From NCBI GenBank assembly GCA_013396635.1, contig WBMW01000170.1, positions 1,092,896 to 1,156,895 of the forward strand: DNA of 64,000 nt, read 5' to 3'. This stretch comes from Penelope pileata (taxonomy: Eukaryota > Chordata > Aves > Galliformes > Cracidae). A program made the translations under genes and the position numbers. How positions within the stretch are numbered: the first letter of the stretch is position 1; every line of letters begins with the position of its first letter. Under the pieces are notes generated by a model. That model was not told the origin of the DNA and did no database searches. It saw only the letters and a program-made list of their open reading frames with translations. Positions 25,372-38,700 of this stretch are shown here, in pieces.

Positions 25372-27470
25372 AAATATTTCCTAGATGTTGCCATGTTGAC
25401 CTTCAAGCAAAATTGAGCCTTTTGGTTCATGGACTTAAATTAACAGTTGCCAAAACCCAGGGAAAAAGCACTGAGAATTCCTTAGGTTATAATGTTCCTG
25501 AAGCGTGGACCTGGTTGAAATGCCAGTTGTATTTTCAGGGGCTTTAATGCCATACTGCCATGCTTTTTATACAAGCTGTGCTAGGGAACATAGCGTTCTG
25601 TGAAGAAACCAGTACATTAAATATATTCTTTGGTGCCCTGGAATTATGAGATTGAAGACTGTGGCAGTCTATCAGGCTCCTTGTTTCTCCCTTCTTCTGT
25701 GATGAAGTGTTGTTTATAAACACCAGAATTTTAACAGAATAGGCACCATCATAATGAACTAAATATGTGCACTGTTAAGCTGGAAACCTTCATGTCCCTT
25801 AGCTGATCTTGCTTTTCTTTCTCCAGCCTAACGCACCTGTAGCTCGAATTCTCCGGTGGTGGGGTGACATCCTAACCAGCCAGCAGCAAAATGGGAAACT
25901 GCTTTTGAAAAAGCTTTGCAATTGTTATTTTAATGCACAGAGGAAGCATCTTGCTGTGTGTGCCCTAGGCAGATGGCCAGTGCTGTGTTGTGCATGAACT
26001 TTACAAAGTGATCCAGCAGCTATGACACTGACAGCAGTTGCACTTAACAAACATTTGCTTCATTTGCTTTATAAAGCAGACCAGTTCCTCATTCCCAGAA
26101 CGTGTTTGTGAAATCAGTTCCATTATGTTCCTTGTGCTTTGCTTTCTTGTGGCTGTTTGGGAAAAGATCTAGACTGGAATCCTTTCCACCACCCAACTTA
26201 CAAGAAAGAGTAGAAAATTCAGCTTCGCCAAGCATCTTGCAGACGGAAAGGTTCGTGTTGCTATAGAACTTCAGTGCTTTAAGAGACTGGCACTGAACAT
26301 CAGCAGTCTGGTATGCTAAGCCCTACGTTGACACTTTCATCAGTATATTAGTGCCTGGAGCTTAGGATTATAGAGTACCACGAGGAATAGAATGTAGTTT
26401 CTTCTCACAGCTTGTTTGAACTAGGAAATTGGGTTTCTTATTCTAGCCTTATTTCCCCAAGTAGGAAAACACAAAAAATATTGCTGAGCTTCAAATAGGT
26501 ATAAGAGGTATCAAAGTCCATTCCAGAGTTAGCAGACTTGATACTGAACTTGTGCATGGAACAGATTTGAGACAGGAAGAATGCAAATGATGAGATCTCA
26601 GGCAGCTGTGAGGCAATCTCATTTGGCAGTGTGAGGCAGCCATTACTTTAAGGGAAGGAGAGTTCACAGTACAACAGGAGGGATATAAGGATGCCTAGGG
26701 ACTGGAGAACCTCTGGGAAGAAGCTGGAAAAGCTTTACTTGGCTTAGTAAAATGACAAAAGACAGTATAATTTCTCTTTCTAATTAAGTCTGGAGTTAAC
26801 TTAGGCTGAATATGCTTTTCTCCCTCCTTGCTGGATCCTGTTGGATACAGGAAGAGTCCCTTTACAGGCTGTTTTTAACAATTACCTCCTGTTTCAATGT
26901 GGAATTGAAATTTTCAGGGTGTCAACTCTACCCCTAAGTGAGAATTGTGTGTTTTTCTTTTTTCTTTGTTCTTTTTTTTTTTTTTCCCCCCTTTGGAATG
27001 TTAGCTAGAAAGCAGTTCAGCAGTGTGACATTCCCTCTGGACAGGTTAGCCAGTATTATTTGCAGATATTTGGAGTTGTACCGATGACTTAAAGATGCGA
27101 GGTGTTAGGTTGGGGGAGCAGGGCTGACCTTGTGTTAGCAGCCCTGTAATTAGCATTCTGATCTGTGAAGATGACTTCATGTTGAAAATATTACCGAGTC
27201 TTAGTGCAAGTAATCTCTCCATCTTGCTTTATATGAGGGGTAGGGTTTCCTTAGTGGTTGTTTGCCACTGGGGCATGAATGTTTCTGTATCAGAAGACTA
27301 TTAGCTATTATTTCAACACTACTCTAGAGATAAGAAACACAGTATTTATTAGTAATTAATTCTTGTGGGCGTTGTTCCTGACTGGGTGTGTCATCAACCT
27401 CTGGAAGCCTATGTAAAATGTTGAATTATAGTATAGTGAAACATCCTGTAATCAAGTGTATGAACTATGC

Positions 27471-27530
27471 CAAACTGAGGCACAGTGGACAAGAAATAAG
27501 ATTTCTTTACCAAAAGAGGCAGTGATCTAT
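27471..27530 (-). repeat. Possible MIR relic
   Basis: The run aaactgaggcacagtggaca followed by agaaataagatttc resembles the reverse complement of the MIR core (aaactgaggcacagagaggttaag). Degraded; boundaries uncertain. Confidence 0.4.
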
Positions 27531-30500
27531 TTGAGGAGCAATCGCTGGCAGTAGCAAACTATCCAAAAGATAAAATCCCCTATCAGATGAATTTCAGCTG
27601 AAGAAGGTGCTGAGGTATTTGTACAACAAATCAACAGAACAGCAACGTATGGCAAGGAATTTTAGAGTCAGAATTTTAGGGTCAGAAAGGATTCTTGGGT
27701 TGTAACCTTTCCACTTGCATAACCCAGTCCATCACATTTAATTACTGATTATGCCTCAGCCAGCCTCCATGGAAGCTGGAGACAAAGTACTTAATTTTGA
27801 ATTAAAAGTTCTCCCACCAGGTCATTGTGTATTTTCAAATGCCTTCTCATTTTTGATTGATCTGTTCTAGTGGTCTGTCTGTCGACATGAACAAGCAGAG
27901 AGAAATACTCACCCTTTCCTGAAACCTGAGGCTTGATACAATGAATGTGGATGCTCAGAATGGATTCCAGTCACCACTCACTGAACTTTTGTCTGAGCCG
28001 TTGATCCTTGGTGATGGTATACAGTCGTTACCATGTTATGAACAGTAGTCTGTAGCCTCAGAAGAGTAGTTATGGAAATGATTCACAGTGTCCAACATTT
28101 CCCTGAGACTTTTCTGAAGCCAAAGACTGTGAAGTGTTGTGACCTCCAGAAAAATTTTGGGACGTGAGGTTCAGCACAGGGGAAGTATGATGGAGTCAGT
28201 CTTTAAGGCAACACTTCTGGGAATGAAGGAGTAGATCCTCCCCTTCCCATCATCACTGGGATGTTATTGGCTTATTTTGTGTTCAGTTTGAACCTGAAAG
28301 ATCTGATGTAGAGATTCAAAAACATCTTTCAGAAATCTTTTGGATTATTGGTGCCCAACACTGTTAGAAATGATAGGCACTTGAGTTTTCCTGGTGAGAA
28401 GCTGATTTGGATTTTACATGTGTGAGAACTGTGGCTGTCAAGGAAAGAGCAAAAGTTCATCTGTCCATATAACCAAAAATCCCTGGTTTCTGGCTGCTGT
28501 GCCCCTGCACATCTCACGCTTCAGCTGTCATGGGTGCATACCAGCCATCTGCAGAGCACATGGGAGAGAGGGCTGGGGCAGCCAGATGTGCTGACCTGCT
28601 GCAAAGTGCAGCGTGGTGCTTGAGCCCATCCTTGTCTGCAGATCCCCAGGTGAAAAAAAACACTTTACAAGCAGTGGGAAATGGTTAAAACTCAGCTTCG
28701 TTGCATTCTTTAAGAACAGAATTGAGAGCTTTTTCTTAGTGTTTTCTAGAAGAGAACTGCTAGCGTGTCTAGCTGATTAAATATGACAAAGGCTGGCATC
28801 TCCTTTTGGAAAGTTTCTAAAGACCTTCTAGAGTACACACGGAAAAGAAGAGCCACAGCTCTTGGGTCCCAAGTGTGGAGCTGTGATTAATACCATTAGC
28901 TCAGATGGCTCACATGTGTAATGATGTCGACTGTTCTTTAGATAGCACTCTTCACTCTAAAACGACAACTGTGTTGGTTTTTGAGAAACATCTTGTTGAT
29001 AATACTGGTCATCTTTCACATGGAAACTTGTTCTTTATAGGAAAAACAACGTGCTGCCAACTAATCATTCTGACATGTTGAAAATACAGAACTGAGATTT
29101 ATAATAAAATAAAACTCTAATGATAAATAACATTTGCAAGTGCTCTTGTCGTTTCCTGTACTAGCTCTGGCTGGATTTAGGAATCTCTTGAGTGAGTAAT
29201 ATGGCAGCAGCGCGAAATGAGGGAATGAGAGAACAGAAGGCCGTGTTTTGTAGCAGAATTATTAGGATGCCTGCAATAAGAGTTGTGCAAGTTATCACTT
29301 AAGCAACACACTAGTCTGTAACAAATACAGATTTTTCTTTCTCCAGGAACAGCTAATTAAAGACAGGCTGGGATGTTCTGATTCCTTTCTGTAGAGTTGG
29401 GCTCCACAAAAGAGGGGTTTTGTAAGGACATTGAAAGTTGTTCATTTATCTTATGTATTCATTGTCTGGGTGTTTTTTTTGCTATTTTTTATTCCTTCTG
29501 TCATTTAGGAGAGGTACAGAAGCATTTCTAATATTTTGGAATGTAAAATAGCATCTTTAGTCTTGATAAAATTCTCCTAGCTTATGGAGTTCCAATATTG
29601 TGAAAACTTTTTTCTCTTTGGGATCAAAACCGTCGCCCTTTAATTTCCATGTGGGAATAAATGAGCAGCAGTGCAGACCCTGGTGCCCCAGAACTGTGTA
29701 TTTGAGTGCCCTATTAACGAACAACCTTAAGTGGATTTAAGGTAGCACTGCTGGGCAGAGCGTGCTGATGCATCTTTGTGTATGACTTATTTTTCTGAGA
29801 CAACTTTTTAGATGAATGTAGATTATTCTGTGAAAGCAGCAGTTGAAAGCTCTAAAAAAAAAAGCGTTTTTACTCATTAAAGTCAATGAGTTAGAAATTA
29901 CTGTAACCTTTTCAGGGTGACGCTTGAGAAAACTTACTGACAAAATCAGCATTCATTTTTTTCCCCACAGGAATTGTGTATTTAAAAGCATCAGTCCCCC
30001 TGGCATCTCTCCCCTCTAAGTCTTCTCACAGCCAAGACGGGAAGACTGTAAAGGGGCTGTAAGCAACGGGGAGGTTCGGGGGGGTCTCAGAAGTTCGGGC
30101 TGTATTGTCCTCGTGCCAGCCTACTGTTCTCGCAAATAAGCTTAGCTGGAGTCCAGGCAGGAGTCCACGCTGGACTCTGTTAGCACACGGATTTATACCG
30201 TGAGGGTTAGCGAGGTCACAGTCATCTCTTGCTGATGTCACAACATGTTGGTTGGTGACTTCACAGTTCACTGCTGAATGTCTTTAGGCACCAGCTTGGG
30301 CCTCGATTGCCCTCCATCATTCAGTGATTTTCCTTTGCAATGGTGATAGATTTGGGAGACTACAAACTGCATGTTTACTGTCTCCACCATAATCCATCTT
30401 CTGTGAACTGCTCACATTTTCTGAAACTTAGAGAGACACTTTTTTGCCTGTTCTGGTTTGGGTGCAATACAGATTGGTGTCAGTCTCTGCATCAGAATTG

Positions 30501-30555
30501 CTTTTTCTACCACGTGCTCATATCGCAGCAGGTTGCTTGCTCACACTTTCCTGTG

Positions 30556-30638
30556 CAACCTACTCCAAGGAACCTGCTTTAGTGGGGGGGACTAGACGGT
30601 CTCCAGAGGTTCCTTCCAACCCCTGTGACTCTGTGACT
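30556..30638 (+). mobile_element. CR1 LINE 3' end, short fragment
   Basis: The terminal block of a CR1 subfamily: aaggaacctgctttagtggg, then gactagacggtctccagagg, ttccttccaacccctgtgac and tctgtgact. Only about 80 bp remain. Sense orientation relative to BORCS5. Confidence 0.8.
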
Positions 30639-33600
30639 TATTTTAGCAATGGTTAGTGGTAGCAGCCACAGCTGCAGTCGGGGGCCAGCCGGCTGGCAGG
30701 GGGTGCTGGTAGCTTTCAAGGAGAGACAGCGTGAGCTGGAGTGTGGTCAGCCAGGACACGGGGCAGCGACAGCCTTACCGTGACCGGTGACACAACAGGC
30801 AGGAAACGGTTTGCATAAAGGTGGAAAAGCTCATTTCAAGAATGAACCTTCTGATTCTTTTCAATTCTGAATTCTCTTCCATTTTGGGAGAGAGCCCAAG
30901 GCCTCCCCGAGCAGTTAGTGTACATCTGTAACATCGAGGTCTAAGGTGTATCTGCAGTAGCTCTAAGGGAGCAGGCATAGATTTAGCTGTAGAGGATCTG
31001 TTGAAGTAAGTGGATTTCTGTGGCTGTGTTGGCTGTGTCCTGGTGTTCTCATTAACACTTGGTGCTAGAGCCAGTTAAAATGGTGACTGTTCCTTTTCTA
31101 ACTTGACTGTGGTCTGTGCAGTGCTTATTCTGAGTAACTCCCTAGCAGGGGTTTACAGCAGCCACAGATGACAAGGGGAGCAAAGGGAGCATTTTGGTGT
31201 GGGATTAGGTTTAAGCAAAAGTTAAACACAAATTTATGGTTGTTTAGCTGTCAGTGGGGCAGAGGAGCAGTACTCCTGACTGGTGCTGAAGGGAAGGAGG
31301 TGGGATCCTTGGCTGGGAGCCTTTGTTTTCTGCCCTGGCAAAGATGCTGCCCACTAAGTTCATGGCTTATCAGTGTGGGGGACAAGTGGCAGAAACAGAG
31401 GATGTTCCCAACATCGGGAGGTAATCACGATCTGTTGCGCTAACTTCACGTGATGTTATCAAAGAGGAGGGGGGAAGAAACGTCACTCATTGAACACATT
31501 CGTTTTCAGCCAGCACAGAAAGAGGAGCTGTCTTCAGCTTTAAGTGCACTGATTGGGAAGCATATTCACACCAGTGCATCGTGACTGATGCTCCATGCAG
31601 TCATCTTCCTGCCTGTCACTTTCAGATGTGGTTGTGCAGCAGCAGAAAGGTGTTCATTTAAACCCCACCAGGCACCTGCCAACCTGAAGGGAAAGGCTGC
31701 TTGTGCTGGGAGCATGGCTCTAGCGAAGGAACTTCCTGGAACAAGGATCGTGCCTCGATTGCCATGTCAGTCACTGAGCTGACAAGATGGGACCGCAGTT
31801 TCCCAAAGCTCAGGACACTTGCATGTCCATGACAGAGGCAGTATGAAGCCACACTAGGTAAGAGGTGCACACAGGGCATCGTTTTCTTCTCAGCGTGGTC
31901 TCTGGAAGAGAACTGGGCAGCGCCCAGTGCTGACATTGGTCTTTTGTGGGCTAAATTCATGTCTTTATTCTGCTCCGCAGTGTGGGCCAAGAAGAATTCT
32001 AAAATAAATGCAAGAATTTGTGGTGTGCAAGATGTCTGAAAGTACCTTCAACTGCTTCTTATTCCAGCAGTGTGCTCCAAACGGGGCTGTGTGGCACAGC
32101 CTCTGAGCCCTTACTGTGAGTGAGGGAGGGGCTGCGCTGGAGGGCGCTTAATGGGGGAGCATCCGTCTCCAGTGGCGTTGGAAGTGTTTGTGGGTCTGTT
32201 TTCATTTGAAGGAAGAGCCCAGTAGATGGCATTTCATGTTTAAGATGTGAGGCTTAGGCATAAATGACTGTGTCACTACTGCTGTCCATAGAGGAATCAT
32301 GAGCTTAGGGTTCGGGTCTGTTAGTTTGTATTGCAGCATCACTGGCTGTGCAAAAATAGTTTATTAGGCATACTGGACTGCCATGGGGCAGGGGAAGAAC
32401 TGCTGGCCCCAGAGCATCTTGCTGGGCTTCCCAGAGCACTGCTGAGCCTGGGGCAGGCAAGGAGACAGGGACCTGGGTCCCCTGCAGCAGGGGCGTTGGG
32501 AGATGGTGGCAGCTGCTTCCCCTTGCCCATGGGGTGTCTTGGAGAATGTGGACTGGGACCAGGCTCCTGCCTCAGCTCCCTCTCTCCAGGTGCTTTTATT
32601 GCTACTGAATGGAATTAAGGAGATGGGAAGCAGCACTGTGTGCAGGAGAGGTGACAGCACAAGGCCTGGCCCTGAGGGGAGCCCGCTTCCAGCAGGAGGG
32701 GCAGGAAGGAGGCTGGTGCATATTTAGGCCTGCCTGGAGGAGAGCTGTGACGGCCCGCTGGCGTTCAGGTACAGGAGTTAGCGCACAACTTCTTCTATTT
32801 AAACAGACCAAGTTCAGCCTGAGTAAAACTTGGCCTTTCCTCACAGTTACTCAACCCCAGTGCTTCCGGCAGTGTCGCAGGCTGTGCAGTTGCCATGGCC
32901 TCCCACAGCAGACAAACTTCAGCGCTAGGTGTGGGGAAGCCGTAGGAAATGCTCGCTTCCAGCCTTTCTCTGTTTTGTGAGGCAGCTTTTATACAGACAC
33001 TGTGAACATGGCCAAAAGTAGCAAAGAGCTTGGAAGGCCACTCTGCATTTCTTCTTCCTCTTGCTGGTCCTCTCTGGCTTCTCTCCACACAAATGGCCCT
33101 TACTGGGATTTACACGAGGAGCCTAGAAGTCACCAGATGAAATTTGCTGGAGGTGAGAAAGGGGGCTTTGTTATTCCAGAGCTCGGTGGATGCCGGCTTT
33201 GCCCTCGCATGGAGCTGTGGGCCCATGTGAGGAACCTGCCTGGGGAGGAAGGCTCTGAAGCCGGGGGAGGTCTCTGCCCTGTCCCCATGCTGCTGCTCAG
33301 CGAGGCGTGCTGGCTCTGCCTGCTGCCAGCTGGCTGCCGCCCCGCTCCGCGCTGGCTCTCATTCGGTAGGACATAGTCAGGCGCTGGGTTGGGTTTGCTT
33401 CCATCCCGTGCAGACCTGCTGGTGGTCTGCTTTTACACACTCCGGTTTACAGAGCTAGCGCCAAGCTACTAAATTATTAAGCTAGGGTTTTAATAGCAAC
33501 CCCTATGTAGGCTTAAATTGTTTCCACTCCATTTGGAGTTTCCTGCTCTGTTGGGTTTATGTTGTCCCATGCATGGAAGTGTGGAGAGAGGAATTCACAG

Positions 33601-35026
33601 GAAGGCACAGAGGCAGAGAGGAAGAAGTCAGCCTGAGAACAGTAGAAAATACAGAAGAAATAAAAGGTTAATTGGTGCTGTATTCAGCTCTGATGGAGGT
33701 GATAGAAAAAAAGGCTTCCTAATCCCCAGGGCAGCGTAGCGGAAACCTGTGTGTTTGTTTTAATGCTGTTTGTAGCTTAGGTTTCTCAATAAAAGTTTCT
33801 TGCCTGACTATTTTTGTCTCGCCTCCTTCCCCAGGGCCTGAGAGGGATGTTTGTCAGCAGTGCAAGTCCCCCTCCAGCTCCACACCGCTCCCCGAGCCCT
33901 CCCCTTGCTGCAGATTCCCCCCTGCGTCCCCAGATCACTGCCTGCTGGGTCGGGGTTGCACCTGCCCATTAAGTGCTGCGTGAGGCGGGTCTGGTCGGCA
34001 GTGGGATTTTTAATAGTACTGCACCAGTACGTTTGTGCCTGTGCTGAGAGCTCTTCCTCTCTGCATGGTTCCGAGATGTGTGCCCACACCTCAGAAATGC
34101 CGTGGGGTGAGCAGGGTTGCTGAGCGTAGCTACGGTCAGCTTAGTAGCTGAGTTCTCAGTGTGTTTTTAGAGTTTGGGATAGATCTGTTACCTGGCTCGG
34201 GGAATGAGAGGTTTCTACACGGCATGTCTCACAGAGTGTCAGCCGTCTTCAGCTGCCTGCGTTGGCTGGTGTGCACGTGGTGCTAGCGGCTGAGTCCTGC
34301 TTGGACTTTACAGTCTAGCTGCACGCAGGGAAAGTCGAACTGTGAGCTATAAAAGCTGCCTTCGTAGCTCAGTGGCAGGAATGGCAGGGCAGTTCCTGCC
34401 ATTGTAGTAACTCTCTGGCTGTGTTTCGGTGCTTACCATGCTTAATTGCGTGACTGATTTACCCAGTGTCTCTCCTGGGGTCATTCATAACAGTTTTATT
34501 TTTAGGATTCAGGGAAACTGGGGACACTAGTAACCTATTGTGGTTCTTTCTCAAGGCAGGAGTTTTCCAGCTGATGATGGCAATAACAGCAGTGGCTCAG
34601 TCACAGAGCAACCTGCCAGTGAAGTTAGTGCTGGCAAGTGGGGAGAGCTTAATGTGTACAAGTGAACAAGCTCCACTGAAAATACACAGGTGTGGGCAGA
34701 GGCCGTGGTTTCCCTGGGTTTGGATAACATGCACAATGTGCAATGGGTTATTGGGAAATTCTCAGCAGCACCTGTTGTCATTCAACCCTGTAAATGAAGA
34801 ACTTTCAGATCAAATACTCAATGTATAGGTGGTCGTATGTCCTCCACATACAGCTATAATTTACCCCATTTCATGGCAGCCTGGCTGTGCACCAGCAGGG
34901 GGTCTCCTGTACCAGGCCGGTAGCTCCTCTGGGGTGTGTGACATGCTTGCAGGGGAGATGGCATGCTGAAAGGGCTGTGTAACAGCTGGCCTAACGCGGC
35001 TGGCTCGTCTGCTTGTTTTTAAACAG

Positions 35027-35257
35027 ATGGACCTCTCAGTGGAAACTCTTTACAGCTTCATGCAGGAGCGCCAGAAGAAGTACGCCAAGTATGCAGAGCA
35101 GATCCAGAAGGTCAACGAGATGTCTGCCATCCTCCGCCGCATTCAGATGGGCATCGACCAGACCGTCCCGCTGATGGAGAGGCTGAACAGCATGCTGCCC
35201 GAGAGCGAGCGCCTGGAGCCCTTCAGCATGAAACCCGATCGCGAGCTGAAGTCCTAG
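35027..35257 (+). CDS. BORCS5: BORCS5 terminal coding exon
   Basis: The exon follows an acceptor ending tttttaaacag and starts exactly at an ATG codon ([16 protein letters not shown]). It reads 76 residues and stops at TAG 35255-35257 after ...[13 protein letters not shown]. It joins in frame to ...KRIKE of the preceding exon and matches human BORCS5 residues 121-196, with conservative changes such as YSFM for FSFM, QKKY for QKRY and LMERL for LLDRL. The last two residues are KS where human has RL. The segment is rich in charged heptad-like sequence ([20 protein letters not shown]), consistent with the coiled-coil region that packs against other BORC subunits. Because the exon opens with an in-frame ATG it could in principle be translated alone, but the family protein needs the upstream exons. 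Confidence 0.97.
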   Translation: MDLSVETLYSFMQERQKKYAKYAEQIQKVNEMSAILRRIQMGIDQTVPLMERLNSMLPESERLEPFSMKPDRELKS

Positions 35258-35785
35258 CTGCTCCGGCTCCCTCCACCTCCCGCACCCCAGTGCCTGGCGC
35301 AGGCGTGCCTCCAGCGCACCGGGCTGGCCGGTGTTCGAAGCAGACAGCCGTGCTGCCTGACTTTCTGCCAGGGCAATGGAGGAGGAGCAGCCTCAGCTGC
35401 CAGGGCTGTGCAGCCGGGAATGCAGGAGCTCCCTGGCCTCGTCGTTTAGAGAGGAACATTTACCATACTTCCATCTCCCTCCTCCTGCCCTGCTCTCTCC
35501 TCTCCCACTGGCACCACCTCTGCTGAGACTTCTGTTTCATTGCTGTAACTGGATGTGGGTTTGCAGAGGAGTTCTGTCATCTGTTCTTTTTACTAAAAGA
35601 ATTCCAAGGGATATGCGGTGTGACAAACCCTCTAACAAGCTTTCTGTACCACTGGGGTTTAGACAATTAGATGGCTGGCAAGTATTTCTGAGATCCCCTG
35701 CCTTTGGAAATATGTGTATTTTATAGGTGAAAGTGTGGGAGCCAGGAACTGGCTTATTAAAATCTGCCCATTATCATAATTAACA
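35258..35785 (+). other. BORCS5: BORCS5 proximal 3' UTR (end tentative)
   Basis: This is non-coding sequence directly after the BORCS5 stop codon. It starts GC-rich and becomes T-rich and A/T-balanced after about 35530. The first plausible poly(A) hexamer is ATTAAA at 35756-35761, followed within about 50 nt by a T/G-rich stretch (gttttggcacgttcttcc), which would give a UTR of about 0.5 kb. An AATAAA at 39122-39127 would allow a much longer alternative UTR. Transcript data would be needed to choose between them. Confidence 0.4.
35756..35761 (+). promoter_or_regulatory. BORCS5: Candidate BORCS5 poly(A) signal ATTAAA
   Basis: ATTAAA is the most common variant of the poly(A) hexamer. It lies 499 nt after the BORCS5 stop codon, with a T/G-rich segment about 50 nt downstream. 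It is the first acceptable hexamer after the stop, but such a motif is common by chance. Confidence 0.35.
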
Positions 35786-38700
35786 CAGTTTGCATGGCAG
35801 GGTTTTGGCACGTTCTTCCTCGAGGCTCCTGTTTTTATGGGCTCCCTCGTTTATGAGGCTGTAAAGGAATAACTGTTCAGATACGTGTGTCTGTTACTGC
35901 CGAGCAGCCTCAGTGTCCCTCTGCCCTTGCCCTGGCAGTGTCCCCGTGCCCCAGCTGATGGCAGCTCGTGTCCCTCACCTCGCACAGCGATTCAGACAGA
36001 CGCTGGCCCCTACCTGGTCACTTTGCACCCCAGAGCTGGACACAATGGATCTTTAGTTTTTTTCCTGTAGGGACGCGCCAGTTACCTTGGTGCTCTGTTC
36101 TGTCAGAGGGATGCAGTGAGCGGGGAGGCTTGGAACGCCCTCCGGGCTCTGTGCTGGCTGGGCTGCCGTCACGCTGAGAGCTCGCCTGAGCGCGGTGTTT
36201 TATGACTGAAACCACACGGCCCTTTGGGATCACGCTCCGTGAACTGCTCCAAAGGCAACAGGATGTTCCTGCGAGCCGAGCCCCAGCCGGGCGGCCGGCA
36301 GCCTGCTCGCAGGGACGGGGCACTGCGCCGGGGCGTGGGGGACCGCTGGCTGCCAGCTGTGCCACTGGGCTGCTGCTGCAGGCTTTGGTTTCTCCTCGTA
36401 TAAATGGAGACATTTTACACACTGCCGTGAAGTATTTACACGTCTAGAAATGCTGTTCTGACAGCCCGCACTGCTATTGCACAGCAGCATGAAAGCAGAA
36501 GCGAGGAGCCCTGCGTTTGCTGGGCCAGGGGCAGGTCTGTGTTCGTTACGGACCTCCCAGAGCACTGTTGCTGGCGAGTAGGCTGAACCTGAATGGTTAT
36601 TGTACTTCAGAGGTGCTGATCCCAGTCTGTGAGAGTCCCTGCGACAACCCGTCTGCCAGCACAGGCTGGGGGACTCTGGAGCGCCTCTTAGCACGTGAGA
36701 GTACCTGGTCAGCAAAAGATGGTCTCTTAGCATTTGGGTGTGAGAGCATCCTAGGTTTCTGATGGTAGCAATGGCTCCTGGTGGCAGGGAGCCACAGCCT
36801 TGTTTCTGTTGCACTACCAGAGGCCCCGTAGCCCTGAGCAACTTTCTGTAATGCACGCTGCAGCCAGCTTAGGTCTGTGTTTGAAACACGGCCTTGATAG
36901 GACTGTGGGGCCTGCTGAGCACTGCTGAGAATGGAGTCCCGTAGCAATGCAGCCCTCTGGGTGATGCCCAGGGCAGAGCAGTTAGCCGCTTCAGGTAGGG
37001 CAAAGATGTGAACAAGACATTTTCTGGGAAAGGCAGCAGTGAGCCCACTTCTTTACTGCTCCCTCTGCAGAGTTGGTACATAGTTGTGCACACACAGGTG
37101 TGGATACACAGGATGTTACATTCTGCAGAGCAGACTCCCAACCATGCCTCTGTGTTTTGGCAGCATTTTACACTTGGTTTGTAAAAAATGTTGATGCTTA
37201 CATGAGACCAAGCAACCCATGGCAACCCGCTTGTCATGGTCGTGCCGTGAGGATCCTTACTGCCCTTCGTGGAGCAGCTCTGTGCCTCCTGCCACCAGGC
37301 ATGCTAGAGTAGTCAGCAGCTCCAGATAGCTGTGCAGGTGTGCTGCCCTCCTCGTCCAGACGGCGCTGTCTGTGTCCAACATGGTAACATGTACCCATGC
37401 CCTGGAGTGCGGGGAGCTTAGAGCAGGGGGGAGATCTGGGTACCAGATCTGCAAGGAGGGGTGAGGCTGCAGATGCTCTCTCCTGTAAAGCTCTGGACGT
37501 TTCTCCTTGCAGATCAAAGCACTGTTCCTTGCAGTGCTAATGAGGGCGAGAGAATTGCGCTCCTAAGTGAAATCTGCAGGAGCCGGGGCTGCAAATGAGT
37601 TCCTTATTTCCCACAAAACACCTAGGTGTTGGGCTGGTAGTGGGAGAACATGCGCAATCCCACGCATGCTGCCTTTTAAGCTGCTGGATATGCTGCTGGG
37701 CCTCCCAGCTGGAGCCTTCTGAACAGCAAGGGTAAGCTGTGAAAAATGTAATAGCTTCACTGGAAGGCAGTCAGAGCTGCAGTGTCAGCCTCTTCCAAAG
37801 AACACAGGTCCATCGCTCCCATCCAACAGGTGATGATAGTCTCGTATGTGGCCTGCAAAATTCCTGTACCCTCTAACTGTTCTCAAGGGATGGTTTACAG
37901 TTCTATGTAAGACATTGTCACTGGCTTTGTTTCCTGTAAGTCTTCGGGCCTCCTGCCGAGGGGCAGCTCTTGCTGTGTGTCTCTGTTGCTTGGCTACTCT
38001 GCACTTCACTCTGCGTGCTGCTTTCAGATTCACCTCGGATGCGGGTGATGCTCAAGGTGAGACCTTGCTTTACACTCTTTGACACTGCTCAGCAGGGATT
38101 TGAGATGTGACTGGAGTTACCCTTCTGCTCACGAGTTTCCTTTCCCAAGGAAAGGACTGGTGGAGGTGGCTCAGGTCTCGCGGTGAATGTACCACCCTTT
38201 ACTTTTACCATGAAGGACAGCCACTGCTATGAACAGAGAATAATCTGGCACAGTCCCCCAAAAAGAAACATTTCAGCCCATTTCTGGTTTGTGATACAAA
38301 ATGAAGCTGATGAGTGAGTTGGGTGCAGACCTTCCTGGTGTAGAACCTCCTGAAAAGCTGGGGAGCAAAGCGAGCCCTGGGGCCTGCGCGGTGCTGGCTC
38401 TTCTGCTGCCCCTGGCACTTGTGGCACAACACTGGGGCACCGTGCTGCACTGCTGGAAGAGGTGGGCTTTGTTGTTTCTGTTGTTTTGTAATTTAAAGCA
38501 TTGTCAGGGTGCTGGTCAGTTTCTGTGAAGATCCAGTGAAGGGGACAGAAAACTTGTTGGCTATTTTTTTTACGTACATGTATTTTAAATTAAATATATT
38601 TAAGTATTTAAGATGTCTCTCCCCTCCTCTAGGCTTTTACACAGAGTGAGCAGAAACAGGCATTTCCCCAGGCCCACCCACTGCCCCTCGCCCTTGCTCA

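Larger units (their letters stand above)
21024..35026 (+). other. BORCS5: BORCS5 last intron (14.0 kb)
   Basis: This GT-AG intron lies between codons for Glu and Met, so it is phase 0. It holds two CR1 LINE 3' ends in the + orientation (about 25025-25371 and 30556-30638), MIR-like scraps (about 24361-24410 on + and 27471-27530 on -), and a long T-rich tract at about 26950-26995. I see no second gene inside it. The many short open frames, mostly in the GC-richer 31-34.8 kb part, have no recognisable protein content and no splice or start context. Confidence 0.85.
1..35785 (+). other. BORCS5: BORCS5 locus, 3' portion (gene span inside the window)
   Basis: This is the extent of the BORCS5 (LOH12CR1, myrlysin) transcription unit that can be inferred here. 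Two terminal coding exons are certain (20866-21023 and 35027-35257). The exon at 20866 begins with the last two bases of a split glycine codon, so at least one more coding exon lies 5' of it. I looked for the expected N-terminal peptides (starting MGSEQ, containing MDDIVVVAQG and PTFQPLLKG) in the first 20.8 kb and did not see them. The upstream exons are therefore probably outside the window and the first 20.8 kb is probably intron. The 3' end at about 35785 rests on one ATTAAA hexamer and is uncertain. Confidence 0.7.

Noticed and set aside
29990..30290. Stretch that looked like a possible solo LTR
   Set aside because: It has a GC-rich body and TATA-like words, but I could not find matching TG...CA ends with a target-site duplication or a family I recognise.
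35027..35257. Stand-alone 76-residue gene
   Set aside because: It is the last exon of BORCS5, as shown by the acceptor, the reading phase and residue identity.
36230..36856. 208-residue open frame on the - strand between the two genes
   Set aside because: It lies in GC-rich DNA where other frames are open too, has no domain or splice partner and is compositionally skewed.
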